Shown here: in pieces, positions 54,480-64,000 of the stretch
Position numbering within the stretch: the first letter of the stretch is position 1
Layout of the letters: each line of letters starts with the position of its first letter
NCBI RefSeq assembly: GCF_001500045.1
Contig: NZ_LQIX01000016.1
Location: forward strand, 1-64,000
Direction: 5' to 3'
Source of the DNA: Mycobacterium sp. GA-1199
Lineage (GTDB): Bacteria > Actinomycetota > Actinomycetes > Mycobacteriales > Mycobacteriaceae
Length of the DNA: 64,000 bases
Notes under the pieces: model-generated
Seen by the model: the letters and a program-made list of their open reading frames with translations, nothing else
Database searches by the model: none
What the model was told of the DNA's origin: nothing
Translations under genes and position numbers: made by a program

Positions 54480-55643
54480 ATGGCCAAGCTGCGTTTCGGA
54501 TACTTCATCGCACCGTTCCACCGCGCCGGCACCAACCCGACGCTCGCGCTGCAGCGCGACCTCGAGCTCATCGAGCACCTCGACGCGCTGGGCTTCGACG
54601 AGGCGTGGATCGGCGAACACCATTCGGCGGGAAGCGAGATCATCAGCTCACCCGAGGTGTTCATTGCGGCGGCCGCGCAGCGCGCCAAGCGGATCCGGTT
54701 TGGTACCGGGGTCATCTCGCTGGCGTACCACAACCCGCTGTGGGCGGCCGACCGGCTGATGCTGCTCGACCACCTCACCCACGGTCGCGTCATCGGCGGC
54801 ATGGGGCCCGGCTCGCTGCCCACCGACTCGGCGATGATCGGCCTGACGCCCACCGACACCCGCGAACTACTGGAGACCAACCTCGACATCGTCGTGCGGT
54901 TGCTCAAGGGTGAAACGGTCTCGGCCAAGACGGCCACCCACGAACTCCACGACGCCAGGCTGCAACTGGCGCCCTATGCGGAGGACGGCATCCCGCTCGC
55001 CGTCGCCGCGGTGGCCTCGCCGACCGGTGCGCGGCTGGCCGGCAAGCACGGGATCGGGCTGCTGTCGATCGGGGCGACGCTCGTCGTCGAGGGATTCGAC
55101 GCCCTCGCGCATCACTGGGGAATCGCCGAGGAACGTGCGGCCGCGTTCGGCACGACGGTCGATCGCCGCAACTGGTCGCTGGTGTGCCCCATGCACATCG
55201 CCGAAACCGAGGAGCAGGCGCGCGCCGACGTCCGCTTCGGCATCGAGCACTGGTACCGCTACTTCCAGAAGGTCGCGGCATTCCCGCAGATGGAGGTGCC
55301 CGGTGAGAACATCGACGAGGTCGTCGACATCATCAACGGCGCAGGCGCCGGCGTCATCGGAACGCCGGAACAGGCGCGCGCCCAAGTGCAGCGGCTGTGG
55401 GACCAGTCCGGCGGCTTCGGGTGCATGCTGCAGATGGGCCATGAATGGGCCAACCCGGCAGCCACCAAGCGCTCGGCGGAGTTGTTCGCCGCCGAGGTCA
55501 TACCGCACTTTCAGGGTCAAGCCCAGCCGACGTTGGACGCCGCGGCGCGCGCCCGCGATGTACGCCAGGAGCTCGCCCAGACGCAGCTGTCCGCGATCGA
55601 GCACATGAATCAGAAGTACGAGGCCGAAAAAGGCGGAGGGTGA
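54480..55643 (+). CDS. LLM-class flavin-dependent monooxygenase
   Basis: A 387-aa luciferase-like enzyme with the LLM opening RFGYFIAPFH, FDEAWIGEHHSAGSE, FGTGVISLAYHNPLWAADRLMLLDHLTHGRVIGGMGPG and the later GTPEQARAQVQRL block. These enzymes use FMNH2 or F420; this subgroup resembles alkanal or limonene monooxygenases, and cofactor and substrate cannot be fixed by eye. The C-terminal extension after 350 is helical. Convergent with ptpB, 7 nt between stops. Confidence 0.92.
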   Translation: MAKLRFGYFIAPFHRAGTNPTLALQRDLELIEHLDALGFDEAWIGEHHSAGSEIISSPEVFIAAAAQRAKRIRFGTGVISLAYHNPLWAADRLMLLDHLTHGRVIGGMGPGSLPTDSAMIGLTPTDTRELLETNLDIVVRLLKGETVSAKTATHELHDARLQLAPYAEDGIPLAVAAVASPTGARLAGKHGIGLLSIGATLVVEGFDALAHHWGIAEERAAAFGTTVDRRNWSLVCPMHIAETEEQARADVRFGIEHWYRYFQKVAAFPQMEVPGENIDEVVDIINGAGAGVIGTPEQARAQVQRLWDQSGGFGCMLQMGHEWANPAATKRSAELFAAEVIPHFQGQAQPTLDAAARARDVRQELAQTQLSAIEHMNQKYEAEKGGG

Positions 55644-55650
55644 CGGCGTT

Positions 55651-56454
55651 TCAGCCGAGCAGGACGGCGCGCAGGCGCACGACCTCGTCGTCGGTGACGC
55701 CGGCGGCTTCCAGGTAGCCCCGCACCGAGCCGTAGTTCTCGACGATCGAACGTCGCGCGGTCTCGAGGTAGTCCTCGCGCACGCCGAGCACCTCCTCGGT
55801 GAGCCGCGCCTCGGCGAAGGTGACGATCTCGTCGGTGGTGTCCTCGGACCGGTTGCGGATGGACTCGAGGATGCTTTCGCGCAGCTGTGACACCGCCTCG
55901 TTGCTGCGAAGGAAGTCGGCCACGATGGCGTCGCGCTCCACACCGACCGCCTCGAGCACCGTCGCGACAGTGAAGCCCGTGCGGTCCTTACCCGCGAAGC
56001 AGTGCGCGATGACCGGGCGTTGTCCGGCGAGCATCGAAATCACCTGGCGCACGGCCAAGTGCGCACCGGGCAGCGTGGGGAACTTCTGGTACTCCTCGGT
56101 CATGAACCGCCCCGCGGCCACCGCCACGTCCTCGTCATCGGGTTTCTCGGTCATCATGCGCTGGAAGCTCTGCTCATGCGGGGCCTCCGCGCCGGGCTTG
56201 GCCAGCTCGTGAAACGGCAGCCGGTGTATCGCGACGCCGTCGGGCACCCGTCCCGGCCCTCGCCGCTCGACCTCACGATCCGAGCGCAGATCGGCGACAT
56301 CGGTGATGTTCAAGCGGCGCAACAGCTCCCGGCCCGCCTCGTCCAGACCGCTCAGCTCGCTCGACCGGAAGAACTGCCCGGGTCTGATACCGGTCTCCTC
56401 GGCGATGTCGCGGAAGTTCCACGCCCCTGACAGGGCGTCGGGGTTGCCCGCCAC
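55651..56454 (-). CDS. ptpB: Tyrosine/lipid phosphatase PtpB
   Basis: A 267-aa phosphatase of the PtpB (Rv0153c) family, a triple-specificity enzyme acting on pTyr, pSer/Thr and phosphoinositides; in pathogens it is secreted into the host. P-loop HCFAGKDRTG with nucleophile Cys152 and Arg158; opening NFRDIAEETGIRPGQFFRSSELSGL matches. No signal peptide. GTG start directly abuts the fadE2 stop (TAG then GTG), giving tight coupling as in M. tuberculosis. Confidence 0.95.
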   Translation of the reverse strand: MAGNPDALSGAWNFRDIAEETGIRPGQFFRSSELSGLDEAGRELLRRLNITDVADLRSDREVERRGPGRVPDGVAIHRLPFHELAKPGAEAPHEQSFQRMMTEKPDDEDVAVAAGRFMTEEYQKFPTLPGAHLAVRQVISMLAGQRPVIAHCFAGKDRTGFTVATVLEAVGVERDAIVADFLRSNEAVSQLRESILESIRNRSEDTTDEIVTFAEARLTEEVLGVREDYLETARRSIVENYGSVRGYLEAAGVTDDEVVRLRAVLLG

Positions 56455-57729
56455 CTACCGAGCCCCGCCCGTCGCCGCGGGGCCCAATTGGCGGCTCGCC
56501 GCCGTCGCGAAAGCGCTTTTCTCCCTGCCGAGTTCCGCGCGGGCGATGGTCCGCATGTGCACCTCGTCCGGGCCGTCGAACAGCCGCATCGCACGGTGCC
56601 AGGCGTACAGCCGCGCCAACGGCACGTCGTCGCAGATTCCCATGCCTCCGTGCACCTGGATGGCGCGGTCGATGACGTCGCACGCCATCTGCGGGGCGAC
56701 CGCCTTGATCTGAGCGACCAGGACCTGCGCGTCCTTGCTCTTGTTGCCCTGCTGGTCGATGGTCCACGCCGCCTTGTGGCACAACAGGCGGGCCTGGTCG
56801 ATCTGGTTGCGCGACTTGGCGATCGACTCGCGCACCACACCCTGCTCGGACAGCGGCTTGCCGAACGCCACTCGCTTCTGCACGCGGTCGATCATCAGCG
56901 CCAGCGCCCGCTCGGCGGCACCGATCGCGCGCATGCAGTGGTGGATGCGGCCGGGGCCGAGGCGGGCCTGGGCGATCGCGAACCCGCTGCCCTCCTCGTG
57001 GAGCAGGTTCTCGGCGGGCACCCGCGCGTTGTCGAAGACGATCTCGCAATGCCCGTGCTGATCCTGCCAGCCGAACACCGGCAGCGAACGCTGGATGTCG
57101 ACACCCGGGGTGTCGGTGGGCACCAGAATCATCGACTGCTGCTGGTGGCTGGCCGCATCCGGATTGGTCCGGCCCATCACGATCAGGATCTTGCAGCGCG
57201 GATCAGCCGCGCCGGTGATCCACCACTTGCGACCGTTGATGACGTAGTCGTCCCCGTCGCGCAGCATCGTGGTCTCGATGTTGCGGGCATCGCTGGAGGC
57301 GACCGCGGGTTCGGTCATCGCGAAGGCGCTGCGGATCTCGCCGGCCAGCAGCGGTTCGAGCCACTGCTTGCGCTGCTGCTCATTGGCGAACAGGTGCAGC
57401 GTCTCCATGTTGCCGGTGTCGGGGGCCGCGCAGTTGGTGACCTCGGGCGCGATCTCCATGCTCCACCCGGTCAGCTCGGCCAGCTGCGCGTACTCGAGGT
57501 TGGTCAGACCGGACTCGGCGGGCAAAAACAGGTTCCACAGCCCGCGTTCCTTGGCGAGCTTCTTGAGCTCCTCGACGATCGGTGGGACGGTGTGGTCCTT
57601 CGGACCCGCCTCTTCGCGGTAGCGGTGGTACTCGGCTTCGGCGGGGAAGACGAATTCCGTCATGAAATCGCCCAGGCGCTGGTGGTAGTCGAAGGCCTTG
57701 GCCGACATCGCGAAGTCCATGCCCGCCAC
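56455..57729 (-). CDS. fadE2: Acyl-CoA dehydrogenase FadE2
   Basis: A 424-aa acyl-CoA dehydrogenase of the ACAD10/11-like group, placed like Rv0154c next to ptpB. FAD and substrate motifs: AFAMTEPAVASSDARNIETT, NGRKWWITGA, GPGRIHHCMRAIGAAERAL, QVHGGMGICDDVPLARLYAW. The usual catalytic Glu loop reads LFDGPDEVH, as in this subgroup. The GTG at 57729 has a perfect AGGAGG 9 nt upstream, which decides the start over ATG 57720. Confidence 0.94.
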   Translation of the reverse strand: MAGMDFAMSAKAFDYHQRLGDFMTEFVFPAEAEYHRYREEAGPKDHTVPPIVEELKKLAKERGLWNLFLPAESGLTNLEYAQLAELTGWSMEIAPEVTNCAAPDTGNMETLHLFANEQQRKQWLEPLLAGEIRSAFAMTEPAVASSDARNIETTMLRDGDDYVINGRKWWITGAADPRCKILIVMGRTNPDAASHQQQSMILVPTDTPGVDIQRSLPVFGWQDQHGHCEIVFDNARVPAENLLHEEGSGFAIAQARLGPGRIHHCMRAIGAAERALALMIDRVQKRVAFGKPLSEQGVVRESIAKSRNQIDQARLLCHKAAWTIDQQGNKSKDAQVLVAQIKAVAPQMACDVIDRAIQVHGGMGICDDVPLARLYAWHRAMRLFDGPDEVHMRTIARAELGREKSAFATAASRQLGPAATGGAR

Positions 57730-57743
57730 GATATGTCACCTCC

Positions 57744-57998
57744 TCAGACGGGTTTGTGCTGCGTCGGGCTTTGCCCGGACTCCCACTTGGCCTCCAGGCT
57801 GCGGGTCACCCGGGCGCCCGCGGCGTGTTCGAGCTGAAACGTCGTACCGTCGTCGAGTTCGTAGGTGATGACGACAGTGCCGTCGTTGACGTCCTTGTGC
57901 ACGACCTTGCAGGGGATGGTTTCAGCGCCGCGGTCGACGAGGACGATGTCGCCGGGCGTGACGTCCTCGATGCGGTCGTTCTCGGAGATGTTCGACAT
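57744..57998 (-). CDS. Conserved small hypothetical protein
   Basis: An 84-aa protein, mostly beta: VTPGDIVLVDRGAETIPCKVVHKDVNDGTVVITYELDDG, which looks like a small SH3-like barrel, then a charged tail ending in QHKPV. Start ATG 57998 was chosen because the upstream part of the frame is Arg/Cys-rich and unlike a protein. It lies 14 nt upstream of fadE2 on the same strand and is probably the first gene of that operon. Function unknown. Confidence 0.75.
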   Translation of the reverse strand: MSNISENDRIEDVTPGDIVLVDRGAETIPCKVVHKDVNDGTVVITYELDDGTTFQLEHAAGARVTRSLEAKWESGQSPTQHKPV

Positions 57999-58215
57999 CC
58001 ATCGACCGTAGCAACGCCGTGGGCCCGGCGGTGCTCGCGCTCTTCGACGCCCCGTCCCGCTGGGCCTCGAAATACGCTGACAGCGAACGCATTTCAAATA
58101 GCAGCACTGTGGCCACAATCACGTTCGTTTAGCTTGCCTTCGCATCGAGAAATGCCGAGGATCGGTTACGTAATCTGGACTGAATCCAAACTAAGCGATA
58201 AGGATGGTGCTCGCG

Positions 58216-58803
58216 ATGGCATTGTTGACAATCGGTGACCAGTTCCCTCGGTACGACATGGCGGCGGTGGTCGGCGGTGACCTCTCTGAGGTCGATGCCA
58301 AGCAGCCCGACGACTATTTCACCCGCGTGACCAGCGAGGACCACGAGGGCAAGTGGCGGATCGTCTTCTTCTGGCCGAAGGACTTCACGTTCGTGTGCCC
58401 GACGGAGATCGCCATGTTCGGCAAGCTCAACGACGATTTCGAGGACCGCGATGCGAAGGTCATCGGCGTGTCGGTCGACAACGAGTTCGTCCACTTCCAG
58501 TGGCGCGCCCAGCACGAGGACCTCAAGAAGCTGCCGTTCCCGATGGCTTCGGACCTCAAGCGCGAGCTTTCGCTGGCGACCGGCGTGCTCAACGCCGACG
58601 GTGTGGCCGACCGGGCGACGTTCATCATCGACCCGAACAACGAGATCCAGTTCGTGTCGGTGACCGCCGGTTCCGTCGGTCGCAACGTCGACGAGGTGCT
58701 GCGGGTGCTCGACGCGCTGCAGTCCGACGAGCTGTGCGCCTGCAACTGGAAGAAGGGCGATCCCACGATCAAGCCGGCCGAGCTGCTGGCAGAGGCGGTG
58801 TGA
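58216..58803 (+). CDS. ahpC: Alkyl hydroperoxide reductase AhpC
   Basis: A 195-aa 2-Cys peroxiredoxin that reduces peroxides and peroxynitrite. Peroxidatic Cys61 in FTFVCPTEI; the C-terminal CACNWKKGD supplies the resolving Cys pair typical of mycobacterial AhpC. Length equals the M. tuberculosis protein. Start is ATG 58216 with AAGGA 12 nt upstream; ATG 58204 is less likely. The upstream region (from 57999) holds a TTACGTAA palindrome at 58166-58173 but no oxyR gene. Confidence 0.97.
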   Translation: MALLTIGDQFPRYDMAAVVGGDLSEVDAKQPDDYFTRVTSEDHEGKWRIVFFWPKDFTFVCPTEIAMFGKLNDDFEDRDAKVIGVSVDNEFVHFQWRAQHEDLKKLPFPMASDLKRELSLATGVLNADGVADRATFIIDPNNEIQFVSVTAGSVGRNVDEVLRVLDALQSDELCACNWKKGDPTIKPAELLAEAV

Positions 58804-58805
58804 CC

Positions 58806-59339
58806 ATGAGCATCGACAACATCAAGGAAGCGCTTCCGGAGTACGCCAAGGATCTGAAGCTGAACTTCGGCAGCATCGTCAAGACCACTGAGCTGTCCGA
58901 GGAGCAGCTGTGGGGCGCCCTGGTGGCGACCGCCGCGGCGACCAAGAACGAGCGGCTCCTGCGCGAGATCGCCGAGGACGCCCTGGACATCCTCAGCCAG
59001 GAGGCCTACAACGCCGCTCTCGGCGCGGCCGCGATCATGGGGATGAACAACGTCTTCTACCGCACCAAGGCCCAGCTCGACGGCGCCTATGACGACCTGC
59101 GGGCCGGGCTGCGGATGAACATCATCGGCAATCCCGGTGTCGCCAAGGAGGATTTCGAGCTGTGGTCGCTGGCGGTGTCGGCGATCAACGGATGCGGCCA
59201 CTGTGTCGCCGCGCACGAGAAGACCCTGCGCGATGCTGACGTGTCGCGCACGGTGATCTTCGAGGCGATCCGGTTGGCCTCGATCGTTTCCGGCGTCGGC
59301 CAGGCGTTGCAGACCGCCGAGGTGCTGACCTCCGTCTGA
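58806..59339 (+). CDS. ahpD: Alkyl hydroperoxidase AhpD
   Basis: A 177-aa partner that reduces AhpC through lipoamide. The active site [13 protein letters not shown] has Cys130, Cys133 and proton-relay His137; the N-terminal half keeps the conserved all-helical pattern. It starts 2 nt after ahpC, so the two are coupled. A strong hairpin terminator follows 13 nt downstream. Confidence 0.97.
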   Translation: MSIDNIKEALPEYAKDLKLNFGSIVKTTELSEEQLWGALVATAAATKNERLLREIAEDALDILSQEAYNAALGAAAIMGMNNVFYRTKAQLDGAYDDLRAGLRMNIIGNPGVAKEDFELWSLAVSAINGCGHCVAAHEKTLRDADVSRTVIFEAIRLASIVSGVGQALQTAEVLTSV

Positions 59340-59352
59340 GGCGAACACAGGA

Positions 59353-59383
59353 AAGCGGGGGCACCGACTCGGTGCCCCCGCTT
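59353..59383. terminator. Bidirectional terminator after ahpD
   Basis: Perfect 13-bp stem (59353-59365 with 59371-59383) around a GACTC loop, between ahpD and the convergent secreted-protein gene. Confidence 0.88.
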
Positions 59384-59393
59384 CCGTGTCCAC

Positions 59394-59636
59394 CTAGCGG
59401 TGATAGGACGGCTGCTCAAACTCGATGTGATCGATGCGGTGGCCGTGCGTTCCCGACTGAACCGACGGAGCGTGGACGCTGGGTGTCGCGACGATGCCCG
59501 GCCGCGGGGTGTTGTCGGGGGTGTAGGTACCGGCGCTGGCGGCTCCCGCGAAACCGAGTGCCCCGGCGAGGATTCCGGCCGCGAAAGCCGGCAGCGCGAC
59601 GAAACGGGCGAGGCGGTGATGTGTGTTGGTGGTCAT
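59394..59636 (-). CDS. Small secreted protein
   Basis: An 80-aa precursor with a classical signal peptide (TNTHHRLARFVALPAFAAGI then GAASAG) cleaved near residue 35. The remaining 45 residues are Thr/Pro/His-rich with no Cys. RBS GAGGAGA lies 8 nt before ATG 59636. Function unknown; the His-rich end (HGHRIDH) might bind metal, which is only a suggestion. Confidence 0.75.
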   Translation of the reverse strand: MTTNTHHRLARFVALPAFAAGILAGALGFAGAASAGTYTPDNTPRPGIVATPSVHAPSVQSGTHGHRIDHIEFEQPSYHR

Positions 59637-59814
59637 TGGTGATTTCTCCTCTGGTTCTTGACTTTTGGCTTGGTCCACCGGGTTGCTCCGGCGATGACTC
59701 AAGATTCCTGCAACACGGACTTGCTGTATGTCGGGCGAACGGCGGTCGAACCAGATGAATCGCGTGTCCCCCAAATGGGGGAAGCGAACGCGCCGCTGTG
59801 CCAAGCTGACACCC

Positions 59815-60468
59815 GTGGTGAGCGGCACGACCGGTGAGAAGGTCCGGGTGGTGGTGGGCGACGACCATCCGATGTTTCGCGACGGGGTGGTCCGCGCGCT
59901 GGTCTCGAGCGGGCAGATCGACGTCGTCGCTGAGGCCGACGACGGGGTGGCCGCGCTCGCCGCCATCCGCGAGCACAACCCGCAGGTGGCGCTGCTGGAC
60001 TACCGGATGCCGGGCATGGACGGGGCGGAGGTCTCGGCCGCGGTCATACGGGACGAGCTGCCCACCCGGGTGCTGTTGATCTCCGCGCATGATGAGTCCG
60101 CGATCGTCTACCAGGCACTGCAGAACGGGGCGGCGGGGTTCCTGCCCAAGGAGTCCACTCGATCAGAGCTCGTCAGCGCGGTGCTCGATTGCGCCAAGGG
60201 CCGAGATGTCGTCGCGCCGAGCCTGGCCGCCGGCCTGGCCGGTGAGATCCGCAAGCGCTCCGAACCCAGCGGGCCGACGCTGAGCCCGAGGGAACGCGAG
60301 GTTCTCAGGCTGATCGCGTCGGGGACCAGCATCCCGGCGATGGCCAAGCAGTTGTTCCTCGCGCCGTCGACGGTGAAGACCCATGTGCAGCGGCTCTACG
60401 AGAAGCTCGGGGTCAACGACCGCGGCGCCGCCGTCGCCGAGGCGATGCGCCGCAAGCTGCTGGACTGA
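59815..60468 (+). CDS. NarL/LuxR-type response regulator
   Basis: A 217-aa response regulator. The receiver (about 8-125) has acidic pair GDDHP, phospho-acceptor Asp in LLDYRMPG and Lys in FLPKEST. The LuxR HTH (about 150-212) reads LSPREREVLRLIASGTSIPAMAKQLF. Start is GTG 59815 or the adjacent GTG 59818. It is 7 nt before the histidine kinase gene, forming a two-component pair. DNA targets are unknown. Confidence 0.9.
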   Translation: MVSGTTGEKVRVVVGDDHPMFRDGVVRALVSSGQIDVVAEADDGVAALAAIREHNPQVALLDYRMPGMDGAEVSAAVIRDELPTRVLLISAHDESAIVYQALQNGAAGFLPKESTRSELVSAVLDCAKGRDVVAPSLAAGLAGEIRKRSEPSGPTLSPREREVLRLIASGTSIPAMAKQLFLAPSTVKTHVQRLYEKLGVNDRGAAVAEAMRRKLLD

Positions 60469-60475
60469 CCCCGCC

Positions 60476-61656
60476 GTGGTGGACCGGATAGCGAGCTTCT
60501 TTGCCGCGGAACCCGTGCGCGTTTCGGCGGTGCTGCGGCTGCCGCTGCTCGGGCTGATCGGCGTGCTGGTGGTGATCTGGGATGTCGACCACTGGCTGCC
60601 GGAGCTGTATGCGGCGGTGCTCGGGATATGGGCGGTCGCGGCCGTGGTCTGGCTTGTCGCGGTGCTGCGCGGACCGGTGCCGTGGTGGGGAGGCTGGGCG
60701 TCCACCGGCGTCGACGTCCTGATGATCCTGGTGCTGTGCCTGGTGTCGGGTGGCGCCACCGCCGCGCTGCTCCCGGTCTTCTTCCTCCTGCCCATCGCGG
60801 TGGCGTTCCAGGACCGGCCGCTGTTGACCGCGCTGCTCGGAATCGGCACGGCGACGGCCTATCTCGGTGCGTGGGTGGTGTATTCGAAACGCGACGACAC
60901 GGTCGGGTTGCCGGACGTCGTCTACACCCATTTCGGCTTCCTGCTGTGGGGGTCGATGGCAATGACCGCGCTGTGCGTGGTGCTGGTCCGTCGCCAGGCC
61001 CGGGTGGCAAAGCTCCAAGCGGTACGGCGCCAACTCGTTTCCGAGGCGATGCAAGCCGACGAGCGCCACAACCGGGAGGTTGCCGAGAATCTGCACGACG
61101 GTCCGCTGCAGACGCTCCTCGCGGCGCGTCTCGATCTCGACGAACTCCAGGAGAACAACGACGATCCCGCGCTGGAGGCGGTCCGCGACGCGTTACAGCA
61201 GACCGCGGCGGCGCTGCGCTCGACGGTGACCCAACTGCACCCTCAGGTGCTGGCGCAACTGGGTCTCACCCCGGCGGTGCGAGAGTTGTTGCGGCAGTTC
61301 GAATCCCGCGGCCACTATGAGATCGATGCGGATCTCGACGACGTAGGCAAGCCCGAATCGCAGCAGTTGCTCTATCGGGCGGCCCGTGAACTGCTCGCCA
61401 ACATCCACAAGCACGCCGACGCGACAACGGTGCGGGTCGGGCTGGCGCGTCGAGGGGGCCGGGTCGTGCTGACGGTCTCCGACGACGGCAAGGGATTCGA
61501 CCCGGCGATCGTCGAGCAGTACGTCGCCGACGGTCATATCGGCCTGGGCTCACTGCTGGCCCGGTTCGACGCGATGGGCGGGTCGCTGCAGGTGAATTCG
61601 CAGGAGGGCTACGGCACGCAGGTCACGGTCACCTCGCCGCCCGAACCACCCGTCGA

Positions 61657-61660
<4 letters not shown>
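60476..61660 (+). CDS. Sensor histidine kinase (HisKA_3 type)
   Basis: A 394-aa kinase with about five to six membrane helices (10-180) and little outside domain, so the signal is probably sensed in the membrane. The dimerisation domain is HisKA_3 with phospho-acceptor His in ENLHDGPLQTL. The HATPase has ELLANIHKHADA (N box), SDDGKGFDP and GLGSLLARFDAMGG. GTG start at 60476, 7 nt after the regulator stop. Its TAA overlaps the stop of the convergent acyl-CoA dehydrogenase gene. Partner: the response regulator at 59815. Confidence 0.9.
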
Positions 61661-62796
<1,136 letters not shown>

Positions 62797-62856
62797 TCGA
62801 TGGCCTCCTGGTTGTGCGGGTCGACACAACCATAGGCGGGCCCGTTCGATGGGCCG

Positions 62857-63789
62857 TCAGTCGCTGCGTCTCCACCAGGCCATGAAGTACAGCACCATGG
62901 CTCCCGTCAGCGCGAGCAGCACCCACAACACGAGCACCTGGTCGATCCACGCGCCCGGAGGCGGCGCGCCGGGCATGAAGTTGCGTATCGGGATGATTGC
63001 GAACAGCGACGCGGCGTACCAGGTACCGAACGGCGGTAGGAAATTTCGCCGCCCGCGCAGCATCTCGATCGACACGAAGAGAGCCAGCGCGGGCAGGGTG
63101 ATCAACACCAGGCACAGGCCCACATCGAAGGCGAGCGGTCCCTTCGCCCGCTTCAACGTCACCGTCTCGTAGTCGCCGTCGCGGGCGGACTGGGTGGCCG
63201 GTCCGCTTCGCGTGCTGGTGATGTCCCACCCGTCGAGGCCGCCGGTCACCACCACCCGTGCGGGCTCGAACGTGCGGTCATCGCCGCTTCCGATGAGCAC
63301 ATCGGCTCCCAGGGCGCCGACCGTGTACGAGTCGAACGGCCACTTGTCCGGGTCGCCCTTCGCGGAGAGCGTGGCGCTGATCTCGGCGGGCAACTGGCCC
63401 TTCGGGGTCTGCAGGTCCTGGATGTCGATGTTGACCTCGTTGATGAACAATCGCACCGCGATATCGGTGTTGACCACGTTGAGGTCGTTGTTCATGTGGT
63501 CGTCGGACGGGAAGACGACGACCTTGACGTCGACCTCGTTGGCGACCGTGTGCAGTTCCGAAAGGGTGACCTGGACGATGTTGTCGTCACTGGTGCCGAG
63601 ATCGGGAGGCCCCAGGGATACGGGCTCGCCGGAGAGATAATGATAACCGACCAGCGACGCGATGTAGACGACCAGGATGATCAGCACCGTGGCGATGTCG
63701 TTCAGCCGTGTGCGTCTGCGACTGCGGGACCTCGGCGCCCGGGCTTCTGGCACCGTCGAGGCTTCGGGCACCTTCGAGTCTTCCGGCAC
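62857..63789 (-). CDS. DUF4436-family membrane protein
   Basis: A 310-aa protein with a basic, low-complexity N-terminus, one membrane helix (about 32-52), a periplasmic domain (about 60-215: PKGQLPAEISATLSAKGDPDKWPFDSYTVG type), and three C-terminal helices (about 225-305). This is the DUF4436 layout. Function unknown. GTG start at 63789 is tentative because short Pro/Glu repeats offer two later GTG codons (VPEAS, VPEAR). Confidence 0.82.
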   Translation of the reverse strand: MPEDSKVPEASTVPEARAPRSRSRRRTRLNDIATVLIILVVYIASLVGYHYLSGEPVSLGPPDLGTSDDNIVQVTLSELHTVANEVDVKVVVFPSDDHMNNDLNVVNTDIAVRLFINEVNIDIQDLQTPKGQLPAEISATLSAKGDPDKWPFDSYTVGALGADVLIGSGDDRTFEPARVVVTGGLDGWDITSTRSGPATQSARDGDYETVTLKRAKGPLAFDVGLCLVLITLPALALFVSIEMLRGRRNFLPPFGTWYAASLFAIIPIRNFMPGAPPPGAWIDQVLVLWVLLALTGAMVLYFMAWWRRSD

Positions 63790-63903
63790 CTTCGGGATGC
63801 TAGTTCGCGCGGGCGCCGTTTCCGGTGCGCCGTGCCGGTCGAAATCCGCGACGGGCCGTACCGATTTAGATGTGACCAGCGGTAGCGGTTATGGTGTTCC
63901 GTC

Positions 63904-64000
63904 ATGACAGAGCAGACGCATGCTGATGTCGCCGAGGGGGCGGTCCCGACGGTCGGGGTGGTGCGCGAATCGGGAGCCGACGAGCGCCGCGTCGCGCTGG
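63904..64000 (+). CDS. pntAa: NAD(P) transhydrogenase subunit PntAa, 5' end
   Basis: The first 32 codons are present, starting ATG 63904, with VGVVRESGADERRVAL, the opening of the NAD-binding alpha subunit of proton-translocating transhydrogenase (alanine dehydrogenase/PntA family). It couples hydride transfer between NADH and NADP+ to proton movement. In M. tuberculosis pntAa (Rv0155) lies near fadE2 and ptpB, in agreement. Confidence 0.9.
   Translation, partial: MTEQTHADVAEGAVPTVGVVRESGADERRVAL

Overview
The window looks like chromosomal DNA of a fast-growing mycobacterium (Mycolicibacterium type). It is GC-rich, uses many GTG starts, has 4-nt coupled gene overlaps, and carries genus-specific genes: fhaA/fhaB/pstP, whiB6, a full ESX-1 core, PE35/PPE68, F420-dependent enzymes, ptpB, UPF0677 methyltransferases and pntAa. 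No insertion sequence, phage gene or CRISPR array was recognised. Comparisons with M. tuberculosis are from memory, not from a search.

Left end (1-13.7 kb): the start of the cell-division signalling cluster (pstP, fhaB, fhaA, all leftward), tRNA-Leu(CAG), a WXG-domain alpha/beta hydrolase coupled to an LppA-type lipoprotein, a secreted DUF7373-type lipoprotein, two F420-type flavoproteins, a ferritin-like protein, a four-gene leftward operon (EVE, pirin, GNAT, thioesterase) and an acyl-CoA carboxyltransferase.

Middle (13.9-39.8 kb): a rearranged ESX-1 (type VII secretion) region. whiB6 diverges from a double-HTH regulator, which faces an EspI-like ATPase. A tightly coupled operon espF-espG1-espH-eccA1-eccB1-eccCa1-eccCb1 is followed by PE35-PPE68-esxB-esxA-espI-eccD1. 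The genes normally after eccD1 (espJ, espK, espL, espB, eccE1, mycP1) are absent from the window. In their place is a leftward four-gene operon: a membrane protein with a PknH-type sensor domain, a sensor lipoprotein, a DUF7373-type lipoprotein, and a Ser/Thr kinase whose outer domain resembles a ferric-siderophore-binding protein. It diverges from an FHA-HTH regulator that is a paralogue of the regulator beside whiB6. A lipoprotein zinc metallopeptidase closes the block. This looks like an envelope-sensing phospho-signalling module attached to ESX-1 and is the most interesting part of the window.

Right end (39.8-64 kb): housekeeping and lipid metabolism resembling the M. tuberculosis Rv0144-Rv0155 interval: acyl-CoA dehydrogenases, a second pirin, a TetR-FUSC exporter pair, TetR, methyltransferase, aldehyde dehydrogenase, SDR, quinone oxidoreductase, a frameshifted haloacid dehalogenase, methyltransferase, DUF456, luciferase-like enzyme, ptpB, fadE2. 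Then come ahpC-ahpD, a NarL-type two-component system, another acyl-CoA dehydrogenase, a DUF4436 protein and the start of pntAa.
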